A stretch of DNA of 35,640 nucleotides, taken from the NCBI GenBank assembly GCA_903839855.1, contig CAIMEB010000025.1, positions 1 to 35,640 on the forward strand, read 5' to 3'. Positions within the stretch are counted from its first letter, which is position 1; every line of letters starts with the position of its first letter. A model generated the notes under the pieces. The model was given only the letters and a program-made list of their open reading frames with translations. It did not search any database and was not told the origin of the DNA. The translations under genes were made by a program, and so were the position numbers. Source of the DNA: an uncultured Methylococcaceae bacterium (GTDB lineage: Bacteria > Pseudomonadota > Gammaproteobacteria > Methylococcales > Methylomonadaceae). Shown piece by piece: positions 17,233-25,521 of the stretch.

Positions 17233-17733
17233 CTAGAAAAGTTTATTAAAGAATCCTTCCTTCTTAACTTCAGGTGCTTGAGGTGCTTGATAGGTTTTAA
17301 AGCCTTTATCTATCGGTTGCTGCTGCGCGCAATGATATGCCGCACTATTAAATTTGATTTGTAACGAACGTGGATTTTCATGTTCATCAAGGTATTTCTC
17401 GACCTCTTCATCCGTTAAATCTTTTAGCATAAACGTAGTAACGCATTCACAGGATTTAGTGAAACGAACCTTATCTTCTTCTACGTTAACCGAATTCTTT
17501 AATTCCCTGGTAACGCATTGCGCAGCAAAGGCATCATGAAATTTATGCTTTTCAGTGGCGGTCACGGGTTCATCTTTAGAATGATCAAAAGGATTAAAGA
17601 CTGTTTTAGCGGGTGTAGCAGGGATCTTTTTTTGTTCTTTTTCCGCATCAGAACAACCCGTAATAGAGAGTGCAAAAATTGAACTGGTCAGAGCGGCAAG
17701 AAATAAATTTTTTGTAAAGCTGTGTATTTTCAT
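17233..17733 (-). CDS. Small predicted lipoprotein, function unknown
   Basis: 166-residue precursor starting at the ATG at 17733. A basic n-region, a hydrophobic stretch and a lipobox (LSITGC, Cys27) indicate signal peptidase II processing and lipid anchoring. The mature part is charged, with four Cys (near ...FAAQCVTREL, FTKSCECVTTF and AAYHCAQQQ) that could form disulfides, and a Pro-rich tail. The block KDLTDEEVEKYLDEHENP is acidic and helical. The frame is open upstream to 17808, but those extra residues would spoil the signal peptide. No strong ribosome binding site is visible. I do not recognise a family. It converges on the RiPP cassette across the inverted repeat. Confidence 0.75.
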   Translation of the reverse strand: MKIHSFTKNLFLAALTSSIFALSITGCSDAEKEQKKIPATPAKTVFNPFDHSKDEPVTATEKHKFHDAFAAQCVTRELKNSVNVEEDKVRFTKSCECVTTFMLKDLTDEEVEKYLDEHENPRSLQIKFNSAAYHCAQQQPIDKGFKTYQAPQAPEVKKEGFFNKLF

Positions 17734-17953
17734 AAGCTGCATCGCAAAGGTTAAAAAGTCCAAGGTTTGCCAATCAGACCTTGAAATTGTTACTGATAAA
17801 AAGGGCATAACTTTATCACTTAATAACGAGGAGTTCTAGTTATCTTCCACGTGTAAACGTCATAATTGAAAACATCATCCCGTCATTTATGCGATACTAC
17901 GCAACTTTTAAATCTTCCAGATTGTACTGACAGCATTTTTTAAGGAGTAATAC

Positions 17954-18451
17954 ATGACAGCACTGGTTGGCATCATTATGGGTTCAACCTCTGATTGGGA
18001 AACCATGCGTTTTGCAACGGAAACACTTGAACGTTTAGGTATCCCTCACCACGTTGAAGTTGTTTCTGCACACAGAACCCCAGATAAACTTTTTCAATAC
18101 GCTGAAACAGCCGAAGCTAAAGGCTTGGAAGTGATTATTGCAGGAGCCGGTGGAGCAGCCCATTTACCCGGTATGACGGCTGCAAAAACAGTGCTCCCGG
18201 TCTTAGGTGTACCGGTACAATCTAAAGCGCTTAACGGCATGGACTCTTTATTGTCGATTGTACAAATGCCTGCCGGTATTCCCGTTGGTACACTGGCTAT
18301 AGGTAAAGCAGGCGCTATCAATGCCGCCTTATTAGCCGCCGCGATTATCAGCAATAAACACCCAGAGTACCGTAATGCCCTCAATACCTTTAGAAACGAA
18401 CAAACGGAAGCCGTACTTGCACATCCTGATCCTCGCGAGGACGTTTTATGA
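17954..18451 (+). CDS. purE: 5-(carboxyamino)imidazole ribonucleotide mutase
   Basis: Class I PurE of de novo purine synthesis, which converts N5-CAIR to CAIR. Active-site features visible are GSTSDWETM (Ser11, Asp14), SAHRTP with His40, and [10 protein letters not shown]. At 165 aa the length is normal. A good ribosome binding site (TAAGGAGT) precedes the ATG. Its TGA stop overlaps the purK start (ATGA), so PurE and PurK are coupled, as their successive reactions require. Confidence 0.97.
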   Translation: MTALVGIIMGSTSDWETMRFATETLERLGIPHHVEVVSAHRTPDKLFQYAETAEAKGLEVIIAGAGGAAHLPGMTAAKTVLPVLGVPVQSKALNGMDSLLSIVQMPAGIPVGTLAIGKAGAINAALLAAAIISNKHPEYRNALNTFRNEQTEAVLAHPDPREDVL

Positions 18452-19542
18452 AAATTGGCATACTCGGTGCTGGACAATTAGCCAGAATGATTGCATTGGC
18501 AGGTTATCCCTTAGGTCTGGAATTTGTTTTTCTTGATCCTTCGGCTGATGCCTGCGCTAATCCTTTAGGCGAACATTTACACGGTGATTACAGTGATCCT
18601 CGGTTACTTGCTGAGCTTGCCGCGCGTGCAGATGTGGTCACCTATGAGTTTGAAAATGTACCCGCTGATGTCGCTGAATTTTTAGCGTCACATACTCAAG
18701 TTCATCCGGCGCCCAAAGCCTTAGCCGTTGCGCAAGATCGCCTGGTGGAAAAGGCTTATTTTCGTGACCTGGGTATTCCTACCGCGCCTTACACCTCCGT
18801 AGATAACCTTAAAAGCCTGGAACAAGCCATCTCAGGCATTGGTTTTCCTGCGATATTAAAAAGCTGCACCATGGGCTATGACGGCAAAGGTCAATCACTC
18901 GTTAGATCAACTGAAGATTTAGCACCGGCCTGGGAACAATTAGCCGGAGCGCCTGGCGTTTTAGAAGGCTTTGTGCCATTCAATCGTGAGGTCTCTATCG
19001 TAGCGGCTCGGAGTGTTTCTGGCGCCATCGTTTTTTACCCTCTTTCAGAAAACGTTCATCGTGGTGGCATTCTTCGCATTGCAACTTGCAGAGAAGATGA
19101 TCCCATGCAACAACAAGCTGAAGCGTATGTTTCACGCTTAATGAATGAATTGAACTATGTAGGCATCTTAGCACTTGAATTATTTGAAGTCGATGGAGAG
19201 CTTGTTGCTAATGAGTTTGCGCCTCGGGTTCATAATTCGGGACACTGGACTATTGAAGGTGCAGAAACCAGTCAATTTGAAAACCATTTACGTGCAATTC
19301 TCGACTTACCTTTAGGTTCATCATCTGCTGTGGGTAAAGCGGCTATGGTTAATTTTATTGGCAATGTACCAACGACTGAAGAAATCCTGACTATTCCCAA
19401 TGTACATGTCCATCTTTACGATAAGTCGCCCCGTAAAGGCCGTAAAGTAGCACATGCCACGGTAAGAGCAGAAACTACAGAGCAATTGGATTCGCTTGTT
19501 AAACAATTAGCAGCATTGGCTGATCAGGTTGATGATTCTTAG
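18448..19542 (+). CDS. purK: 5-(carboxyamino)imidazole ribonucleotide synthase
   Basis: ATP-grasp ligase that makes N5-CAIR from AIR, bicarbonate and ATP, the substrate for PurE. The N-terminal pre-ATP-grasp fold begins [20 protein letters not shown]. The glycine-rich ATP-grasp loop reads [15 protein letters not shown], and the metal-binding region reads [20 protein letters not shown]. At 364 aa the length is normal. It overlaps purE by four bases; cmoA follows after 27 bases. Confidence 0.97.
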   Translation: MKIGILGAGQLARMIALAGYPLGLEFVFLDPSADACANPLGEHLHGDYSDPRLLAELAARADVVTYEFENVPADVAEFLASHTQVHPAPKALAVAQDRLVEKAYFRDLGIPTAPYTSVDNLKSLEQAISGIGFPAILKSCTMGYDGKGQSLVRSTEDLAPAWEQLAGAPGVLEGFVPFNREVSIVAARSVSGAIVFYPLSENVHRGGILRIATCREDDPMQQQAEAYVSRLMNELNYVGILALELFEVDGELVANEFAPRVHNSGHWTIEGAETSQFENHLRAILDLPLGSSSAVGKAAMVNFIGNVPTTEEILTIPNVHVHLYDKSPRKGRKVAHATVRAETTEQLDSLVKQLAALADQVDDS

Positions 19543-19569
19543 TTTTTACCCGATCAATCTGCACACGCT

Positions 19570-20355
19570 ATGACCGAACACGATAGAGTATTTCAGCAAG
19601 TCGCTCGCATAGAAGACTTTGCTTTTGATGCGAAGGTGGCTAAGGTCTTTGACAACATGGTTTCAAGGAGCGTCCCTTTTTATAATGAGATTCAGCGTAT
19701 TCAGTCGGATCTCATTATGGATTTTCTACCTGAGGACGGTGGGATTGTTTGTGACTTAGGCTGCTCTACGGGCACTTCTTTAGCGTATTTAACCCAGCAT
19801 CCAAAATGTCCTGTCAGTACCCAATTTATAGGATATGACAATTCAGAATCAATGCTGGATAAAGCCAGAGAGAAATTATCTTCACAGCTCAATGCGGGTA
19901 AAGTCACTCTCATTACTGCTGACCTCAGTGATCTTCCGCCGTTGCCTGCCTGCGATATTGTCATTCTTAACTGGACGCTGCAATTCGTCAGACCTATCGG
20001 TAGAGAACAATTACTTAAGGCTATTTATCAATCGCTTAAACCTGGTGGCATTATCTTATTGTCTGAAAAGATTTTAGTGAATGACCCCGTATTGAATCGT
20101 TTGTATATTGATCATTATCTACAGTTTAAAGTATCACAAAGTCATTACACGGACATCGAGAATCAAAGAAAACGTGAAGCCCTAGAGAATGTGTTAATCC
20201 CTTATCGCCTCGATGAAAACTACGAGTTATTAGAAAGAGCCGGCTTTGGCAGGATTGGCACTTACTTTCAGTGGTTTAACTTTGCTTGTATGATTGCGGT
20301 GAAGGCTACTTCAATGAGAATGGCACCCGAAGTTGAGCAAAGACTTGATAAATAA
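19570..20355 (+). CDS. cmoA: Carboxy-S-adenosyl-L-methionine synthase
   Basis: SAM-binding enzyme that converts SAM and prephenate to carboxy-SAM, the donor for tRNA wobble uridine-34 modification (cmo5U). It has the typical CmoA opening (RIEDFAFDAKVAKVFDNMVS..SVPFYNEI), motif I VCDLGCSTGTS (about 61-70), ILNWTLQFVRP, and the C-terminal GRIGTYFQWFNFACMIAVKA. At 261 aa it is slightly longer than E. coli CmoA. The partner cmoB is not next to it. It ends immediately before the DnaA-box palindrome. Confidence 0.93.
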   Translation: MTEHDRVFQQVARIEDFAFDAKVAKVFDNMVSRSVPFYNEIQRIQSDLIMDFLPEDGGIVCDLGCSTGTSLAYLTQHPKCPVSTQFIGYDNSESMLDKAREKLSSQLNAGKVTLITADLSDLPPLPACDIVILNWTLQFVRPIGREQLLKAIYQSLKPGGIILLSEKILVNDPVLNRLYIDHYLQFKVSQSHYTDIENQRKREALENVLIPYRLDENYELLERAGFGRIGTYFQWFNFACMIAVKATSMRMAPEVEQRLDK

Positions 20356-20379
20356 GTTATCCACAGTCCTGTGGATAAC
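20356..20379. promoter_or_regulatory. Head-to-head consensus DnaA boxes in a palindrome
   Basis: GTTATCCACAG (20356-20366), TC, CTGTGGATAAC (20369-20379) is a perfect 11-bp inverted repeat. Each arm holds the strict DnaA-box consensus: TTATCCACA at 20357-20365 and TGTGGATAA at 20370-20378. It starts one base after the cmoA stop. The transcript could form a tight hairpin, but there is no T run. It is either an unusual terminator or a DnaA binding or titration site. Confidence 0.6.
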
Positions 20380-20428
20380 TCTGTGACTAACCTGTTTGTT
20401 AACTGTCTAAGCTATTATTTATAGAAGA

Positions 20429-20932
20429 CTATTTGCCTGTGTTCCATTGTTGTAAAAAGCTTAGGGTTGCTAATATCAAGAACGCCAACAATGTCCAGAC
20501 AGGCATACTAAAACCTAATAAAGTCCAATCGACTTTAGCACAATCACCCGTACCGGTTAACATCAGTTTGAGCGTATCAAATAAGGGAAAGTACTGGAAC
20601 ATATAAGCCAACTCAGGGCCACACTCGGGCACTTTATCAGGGGGTAAATGTTGTAGCCACACATGACGGGTTGAGATAGACGCACCTAACAAAGCGGATA
20701 GCGTTCCTAACAGCGCATAACGCTTGATACCCACTGGGCCAGGGTTATGCAATGCTGCAATTAAAAAAACAATGCCGGTTAAGAGAATCGCCAGGCGTTG
20801 TGAAATACATAAAGGACAGGGTTGTAAACCCTCAACCATTTGAAAATAAGCGCCCATGCCTAACAAACCTGTACAAGCCAGGAAGCCTAAGAAGAACCAG
20901 ATTCTGGCGTTAAATTTTAGTACGTTTAACAT
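20429..20932 (-). CDS. dsbB: Disulfide bond formation protein B
   Basis: Inner-membrane quinone-coupled oxidase that re-oxidises periplasmic DsbA. It has four transmembrane segments, the first redox pair Cys39-Cys42 (QPCPLC) and the second pair Cys104 and Cys131 (VPEC and TGDCAKVDW). These positions closely match E. coli DsbB. I start at ATG 20932 (168 aa); the open frame runs upstream to 21031 but the added residues are not family-like. It converges on cmoA across the DnaA-box palindrome. Confidence 0.94.
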   Translation of the reverse strand: MLNVLKFNARIWFFLGFLACTGLLGMGAYFQMVEGLQPCPLCISQRLAILLTGIVFLIAALHNPGPVGIKRYALLGTLSALLGASISTRHVWLQHLPPDKVPECGPELAYMFQYFPLFDTLKLMLTGTGDCAKVDWTLLGFSMPVWTLLAFLILATLSFLQQWNTGK

Positions 20933-21102
20933 TATGACTGTCTCATGTAAAACATTAAAGCCCAATAGAGTGACGGTGACAAAGCAAGATAGGAATTGTT
21001 GAAAGGGTGGATTAAAACATTTAATCAACACCCTTGGGAAACATTATAACGATTTGGACTACTTTAAAAAAGTAATGCCAAGGGCAAGCATCAAACTAAA
21101 GT

Positions 21103-21489
21103 TTATTTTTTGACGAAATAATTATAACCGCCGTATTTACCTTTTAAGGTCATCGCCTTATCGGTTAAATCGACCACTGTAAAAAGGTCAAAGCGACTGC
21201 TACCAATAATGGCTACTTTTAATTTTCCGTCGTCCACTTCATAAGCAACCGGGGGTTGGTCATAATAAGTGCCTTCACGGGGGATATGTAAAATAGTGAC
21301 TTTTCCATCTTTAAAGACCCAGGTATCTTCTCTTTCGATGGCTTGTTTGTCCGTTAAAGAATTCTTGGTTGACTGTAATTTCCACGTACCTTGCACTTCT
21401 TCTTTATTTTGTAAGGTAACATCCGCAGAAACAGCCGAACCAAAAGCCGCTAACACTAAGTAGAGTGCCGCTAAATTCATTTTTTTCAT
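21103..21489 (-). CDS. Small exported lipocalin-like beta protein, function unknown
   Basis: 128 aa with a Sec signal peptide cleaved after AVSA (about residue 22). The mature part opens EEVQGTWKLQS and alternates short strands (TWVFKDGKVTIL, YEVDDGKLKVAII, FTVVDLTDKAMTLKG), like small lipocalin-type barrels in which a G-x-W follows the first strand. No Cys in the mature part. GGAGA precedes the ATG by about ten bases, and a perfect palindrome sits just upstream (21510-21526). I cannot assign a ligand or pathway. Confidence 0.7.
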   Translation of the reverse strand: MKKMNLAALYLVLAAFGSAVSADVTLQNKEEVQGTWKLQSTKNSLTDKQAIEREDTWVFKDGKVTILHIPREGTYYDQPPVAYEVDDGKLKVAIIGSSRFDLFTVVDLTDKAMTLKGKYGGYNYFVKK

Positions 21490-21509
21490 TATTTATTGTC
21501 TCCAATGAG

Positions 21510-21526
21510 CGACTAAAGTTTAGTCG
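21510..21526 (-). promoter_or_regulatory. Operator-like palindrome upstream of the lipocalin-like gene
   Basis: CGACTAAA (21510-21517), central G, TTTAGTCG (21519-21526) is a perfect 8-bp inverted repeat starting 21 bases before the start codon of the reverse-strand gene. On that strand a -10-like TAGAAT lies about 10 bases upstream, so the palindrome would overlap the transcription start. A repressor site is plausible; the regulator is unknown. Confidence 0.4.
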
Positions 21527-21915
21527 GTTCATTCTACTCTTAAAAACAGGGGGGCTGGGGGAGATTATTTTTATGGCGTCGGCGCTTACCTGAGCAATTG
21601 AGCCAACTTTTTACCGAATAGACCCGCTCGGACGATTTTCAAGTGTGCATTGCCTGCTTTGTACAAGATTATACTGTTGATACTGACAATCTTCTACTAT
21701 AATAAAGTTCGTTTGAGGTACTACTTAGTAGTTGAATCCGCGCTTCGATTAAAATTAGATTGATTTTTCCTCGGTCTCAGATAGCGAATGGTGAATTCTA
21801 TAGCTTTATATCCCATTAATCTGCTACTATGGTGCATTTTTCTTTAATACTTTTCTTTAGTATTTCAATCTTATCTCTTGGTGATTGGGATAATTTTCAT
21901 TAACGGTAAAAAAGG
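21527..21915. other. Gene-free stretch with repeat fragment and weak promoter
   Basis: No gene is supported here. Positions 21548-21570 (AGGGGGGCTGGGGGAGATT and following) resemble the G-rich arm of the repeat at 12754-12804. A TATAAT at 21698-21703 has a TTGATA 15 bases upstream (21677-21682), a short-spaced candidate promoter that could serve the small gene at 21916. The remainder is AT-rich and unremarkable. Confidence 0.4.
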
Positions 21916-22185
21916 GTGATTATTTTGTATATCAGATTAAAAAAAATGATGTTGCCAATATCTCTTTGTTTGGTTTCGTCGCTGGCATTGGTATCTCCAA
22001 CCTTAGTTAAGGCAGCATCCGATACGGGGAGCATAGCTGCAAGTAAGGCCGCAGATCAAAAAGCGGCTTTAGCGAAGAAGGCTAAAGAAAGAGAAAAGGC
22101 GGCTGAAGATAAAAAGACTGCTGAAACAGCCATATCGGTTGAGGGGGAGAATAAAAAAGAGCTTGAAAAGGAGATTACAAAATAA
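21916..22185 (+). CDS. Tiny exported Lys/Ala/Glu-rich protein, function unknown
   Basis: Up to 89 aa from a GTG at 21916. A TTG at 21925 has AAGGGTGA five bases upstream and may be the true start; ATG 21946 is a third option. The sequence has a hydrophobic signal (LPISLCLVSSLALVSPTLVKA), cleaved around residue 33 of the longest form. The mature part is a short, highly charged Ala/Lys/Glu helix (KAKEREKAAEDKKTAE) with no Cys. No family is recognised. It lies 80 bases before the REC-HPt gene on the same strand. Confidence 0.55.
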   Translation: MIILYIRLKKMMLPISLCLVSSLALVSPTLVKAASDTGSIAASKAADQKAALAKKAKEREKAAEDKKTAETAISVEGENKKELEKEITK

Positions 22186-22266
22186 CTCCGATGTCGATGT
22201 TCCGACAGCTTGACTAAATTAACCAATGTGTTTACTCTTAGCCGTTTGGGAATGTATCGGGTCTGA

Positions 22267-23373
22267 ATGTTTTGCTTTTTTGATCACTGCACTCCTTCCT
22301 CTAATTTCTACAACGCGGCTGGCTTCGCAATGCAAAATCGAAAAAATGACAATGTATTGACATATGTTGCTGCAAGGCAGCTTTTGTCCGGATTACGCAT
22401 GCTGATCGTTGATGATAGTGAAATCAACAGGGAGCTGACAGAACTCCTTTTCGTTAGCGAAGGTGCTCACGTCATACTTGCTAATGATGGTCAACAAGCT
22501 GTGGATTGGTTGATAGCTCATCCATCAGAGATTGATATTGTGCTTATGGACGTGCAAATGCCGGTTATGGATGGCTATGAAGCTACTCGCCAGATACGAC
22601 GAGTGTCGGCCTTGGCCGAATTGCCGGTGCTTGCTTTGACTGCCGGTGACTTTGTGGAGCAAAAAGAATTGGCTCGTGAGGCGGGCATGAACGACTTCAT
22701 CACTAAACCGATTGATGTGGACACAGCTATTGAGCTAATACTAGCGAATACCCGCGCTGAGAGTCCGGTGCTTGATCCTTTGGTTCCACCCATAAATCCA
22801 GACCTTCCCGGTTTGGCTATCGGATATGCCCTCAATCTATGGAAAGATATCACCGCTTATCAGCAATATCTGCGTAAATTCGTGCGTGATTATGCCGATA
22901 GCGTGCGAGTAATAACTCACTCTGAAAAATGCAAAGCTGAAGCCTTTGCACATAAATTGAAGGGAGCGGCGGGTAGCTTGGGTGTTCAGCAGGTCGCAGA
23001 ACTGGCGGGTGAGGTGGAAAATGCGTTTCATGTCAACGCAGATTCAGCCGATAGCTTGAAACGATTGCAGACGGCTCTCAATATAGCGTTGAAATCAATC
23101 GAGTTTTACACCTCCCCAGCCCTTGATACTAAAAATCTCCAGCTCAACAGCGTCGCTCCAGAACAGCTTACCCTGCTGTTTGCCAGAATGCTCGACGCAT
23201 TGAACACCGATAGTATGACGGCTGTTAGACCGACGCTGGCCGAGCTGGATAAAGTATTACCGGTCACAGACCTGATGACACTGCACTTGGCGGTAGAGAA
23301 TTTCGATTTTCGGGAGGGTGAAAATGTTATCCGAACACTGGCTAATGATCTCAATCTGTTAATGGCAACGTGA
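22267..23373 (+). CDS. Response-regulator receiver plus HPt protein, likely detached hybrid-kinase tail
   Basis: Cytoplasmic phosphorelay protein. The REC domain (about residues 43-160) has acidic residues Asp49-Asp50, phosphoacceptor Asp95 (VLMDVQMPVMDGYEA), Thr125 and Lys147. An HPt domain (about 185-280) has phospho-His229 in AHKLKGAAGSLG. The C-terminal segment (LAVENFDFREGENVIRTLA) is the type found at the end of hybrid sensor kinases. No kinase domain is present: a stop codon directly precedes the ATG, and the first 40 residues are not domain-like and lack a clear ribosome binding site (ATG 22330 is an alternative start). I infer a 5'-truncated hybrid histidine kinase that still has an intact relay module. 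The end overlaps the HD-GYP gene as GTGA. Confidence 0.85.
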   Translation: MFCFFDHCTPSSNFYNAAGFAMQNRKNDNVLTYVAARQLLSGLRMLIVDDSEINRELTELLFVSEGAHVILANDGQQAVDWLIAHPSEIDIVLMDVQMPVMDGYEATRQIRRVSALAELPVLALTAGDFVEQKELAREAGMNDFITKPIDVDTAIELILANTRAESPVLDPLVPPINPDLPGLAIGYALNLWKDITAYQQYLRKFVRDYADSVRVITHSEKCKAEAFAHKLKGAAGSLGVQQVAELAGEVENAFHVNADSADSLKRLQTALNIALKSIEFYTSPALDTKNLQLNSVAPEQLTLLFARMLDALNTDSMTAVRPTLAELDKVLPVTDLMTLHLAVENFDFREGENVIRTLANDLNLLMAT

Positions 23374-24365
23374 AGATGTCAAATGGCTCTATCCTGATAG
23401 TCGATGACGAAGCGCAAAACCTTGCTGTGCTGGAACATATTTTGTCGGATACCTATCCACTGATCTTTGTTCGTAAAAGTAGAGATGTACTCAAGGCGGT
23501 TCATAAACATAGACCTGCCTTAATTCTGCTGGATATCCAGATGCCTGAGATAGATGGTTATACAGTCTGTCGTCAATTAAAGGCCGACCCGCTAACGGAG
23601 AATATTCCGGTGATCTTTGTCAGCGCATTAGCAGAGATAGGTGATGAGGCGCGTGGGTTCGAGGTTGGTGGGGTCGATTACATTGTTAAGCCTGTCTCGC
23701 CGGCGCTTGTGCGTGCACGAGTAAAAACACATTTATCGTTGGTACGTGCAAGCCATTTGGAAGAGAGTTATCATGATGCCATTTATATGCTGGGCGAGGC
23801 TGGACATTACAATGATAATGACACGGGCGTGCATATCTGGCGCATGGCGGCTTATGCGAGTGCTCTGGCAAAAGCCAGTGGCTGGTCTACTGACGATTGT
23901 AAACAAATTGAACTAGCCGCTCCGATGCATGATACCGGTAAAATTGGTATTCCAGATTTAATTCTTAAGAAACCCGGTAAGTTTGACGCAGCGGAATGGG
24001 AAGTGATGAAAACCCATTCAGTCATTGGATATGACATACTTTCCAAGAGTAAGGCACCCGTATTTCAAATAGCGGCTGAAATTGCCTTGCGTCATCATGA
24101 GCGCTGGGATGGCAGCGGATACCCTGATGGTTTAGCGGGTGAGTTGATTCCTGAATCAGCCCGCATTGTGGCTTTAGCGGATGTATTTGATGCGCTAACG
24201 ATGAAAAGACCGTACAAGGGTGCGTGGTCCTTAGCACAGGCTCTGGAAATAATTCAGGACGGTGCAGGCAGCCATTTTGAACGACGATTGGTTGAACAAT
24301 TTATGTCTATTTTGCCGCAGATACTAGAGATACAAGCGATGTGGGCGAATCGTGAAAAGCAGTAG
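23370..24365 (+). CDS. REC-HD-GYP response regulator (cyclic-di-GMP phosphodiesterase)
   Basis: Two-component output protein of the RpfG type that degrades cyclic-di-GMP to pGpG or GMP. The REC domain has phospho-acceptor Asp55 (ILLDIQMPEIDGY). The HD-GYP domain has His187-Asp188 (MHDTGKIG), HHERWDGSGYPDG (GYP at 250-252) and IVALADVFDALT, all expected for an active enzyme. At 331 aa the length is typical. The GTG start overlaps the REC-HPt stop; ATG 23376 is an alternative two codons in. The coupling suggests the HPt or REC protein passes phosphate to it, though the cognate kinase is not in view. Confidence 0.93.
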   Translation: MKMSNGSILIVDDEAQNLAVLEHILSDTYPLIFVRKSRDVLKAVHKHRPALILLDIQMPEIDGYTVCRQLKADPLTENIPVIFVSALAEIGDEARGFEVGGVDYIVKPVSPALVRARVKTHLSLVRASHLEESYHDAIYMLGEAGHYNDNDTGVHIWRMAAYASALAKASGWSTDDCKQIELAAPMHDTGKIGIPDLILKKPGKFDAAEWEVMKTHSVIGYDILSKSKAPVFQIAAEIALRHHERWDGSGYPDGLAGELIPESARIVALADVFDALTMKRPYKGAWSLAQALEIIQDGAGSHFERRLVEQFMSILPQILEIQAMWANREKQ

Positions 24366-25395
24366 TTTGATGCCACGGAAACGGAAACAAGTCATATTAT
24401 CCTGGTTGCTTTGCATCCTTTTTATCTTTTTTGAAACATCTGCTTTTGCTGCGCTGCTAGACATTGAGAGCTTATTAGGCATTGACAAATCCCAACTTAC
24501 CGAATTGGATAAAGGTCAGCCTATCGTCTATGATTTAAAAGAAGGTAGCAGCGACGAGCTGGCTGTGGGTCTGATCTGGTATTTTCCAGTGCCTTTAGAA
24601 AAGGTTGTGGAAAAGTTACGGCTGCAAGAGCCTGACATATTAGACATTGACGTTCTTGCTCACGGAGTTTTGGCAGAACATCCTGGGCAAGGAGCTGTTA
24701 AGTCGGTGTCGCTCTCAAAAGAAGAAGCGCTGGGGTTATTAGAGGCTGAACCAGGAGAGGAATTTAACTTATCCAGTCATGAGTTCGAAAAGCTTAAAGC
24801 CTTCAAGCACGCACTTAAGAGAACCCCTCAAAGAGCGATCGAAGATGCCGCCAGTGAATATTTTCGGGAGATTCTTTTACAGCGTCATGAAGCTTATCGA
24901 CGTGAAGGTATCAATGCAATAGCGCCCTACATGCGTAAACATGGCGCAGAATCAAAGCCCTCTCTAGAGTTACGCCAGTCGGCGAGTGAAAGTGATATTT
25001 TGTCGCGACTCTCTTCAGGCTTACTCAAAGAGTGGTTGGACTATCCTAAATCTTTACCAGTGGGTGCCAGTGAAGAATTTCCCTTGGTAGAAAAAAACGT
25101 AGAAGGACGCAGTGCAATTATCCTCAGGCACAACATAACGATGGATTGGAATGGGGGCTTATTAGTGTTAACACGTGAATACTATGTGCCACACTCTTAT
25201 AATTCCAGCCAATGGATAACAGGTAGCTTACCGTATCGTGAGGGTACCGTCGTTTTTCAGCAGGTGCGTAGCTTCACTGACCAAGTAACAGGAACAGGAA
25301 GCACACTCAAGCACTTGGTGGGCAGACAATTATTACAAGACAAAATGCTAAGGTCGTTTGAGCAGCTTTGCGGTGTCTTGGGGCGCTGTAATTGA
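24352..25395 (+). CDS. Exported protein of unknown function next to HD-GYP regulator
   Basis: 347 aa from the GTG at 24352, which overlaps the HD-GYP gene by 14 bases; ATG 24370 gives a cleaner signal peptide (MPRKRKQ then a hydrophobic run to TSAFA). The mature protein is mixed alpha/beta. One stretch reads IVYDLKEGSSDELAVGLIWY, and residues 160-180 resemble a helix rich in Arg and Glu (SEYFREILLQRHEAYRREG). The C-terminus has a strand-rich part (SAIILRHNITMDWNGGLLVL) and two Cys near the end (EQLCGVLGRC). It lacks transmembrane segments after the signal, so it is probably periplasmic. I recognise no family. Confidence 0.75.
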   Translation: MKSSSLMPRKRKQVILSWLLCILFIFFETSAFAALLDIESLLGIDKSQLTELDKGQPIVYDLKEGSSDELAVGLIWYFPVPLEKVVEKLRLQEPDILDIDVLAHGVLAEHPGQGAVKSVSLSKEEALGLLEAEPGEEFNLSSHEFEKLKAFKHALKRTPQRAIEDAASEYFREILLQRHEAYRREGINAIAPYMRKHGAESKPSLELRQSASESDILSRLSSGLLKEWLDYPKSLPVGASEEFPLVEKNVEGRSAIILRHNITMDWNGGLLVLTREYYVPHSYNSSQWITGSLPYREGTVVFQQVRSFTDQVTGTGSTLKHLVGRQLLQDKMLRSFEQLCGVLGRCN

Positions 25396-25521
25396 AATCA
25401 TTCAGCAACGGGTTCAACTCATTAGGCGGCGGAGCTTTCTGGACGGAATATCTGTGGCTTGTTAGGTCAAATACTTTACGTTAAGGATGATTTTCTACTT
25501 TGATTGTCGCTATGTCCATCT

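Noticed and set aside
20356-20379. Chromosome replication origin
   Set aside because: Only two DnaA boxes are seen, with no AT-rich unwinding region and no dnaA, dnaN, gidA or parAB nearby.
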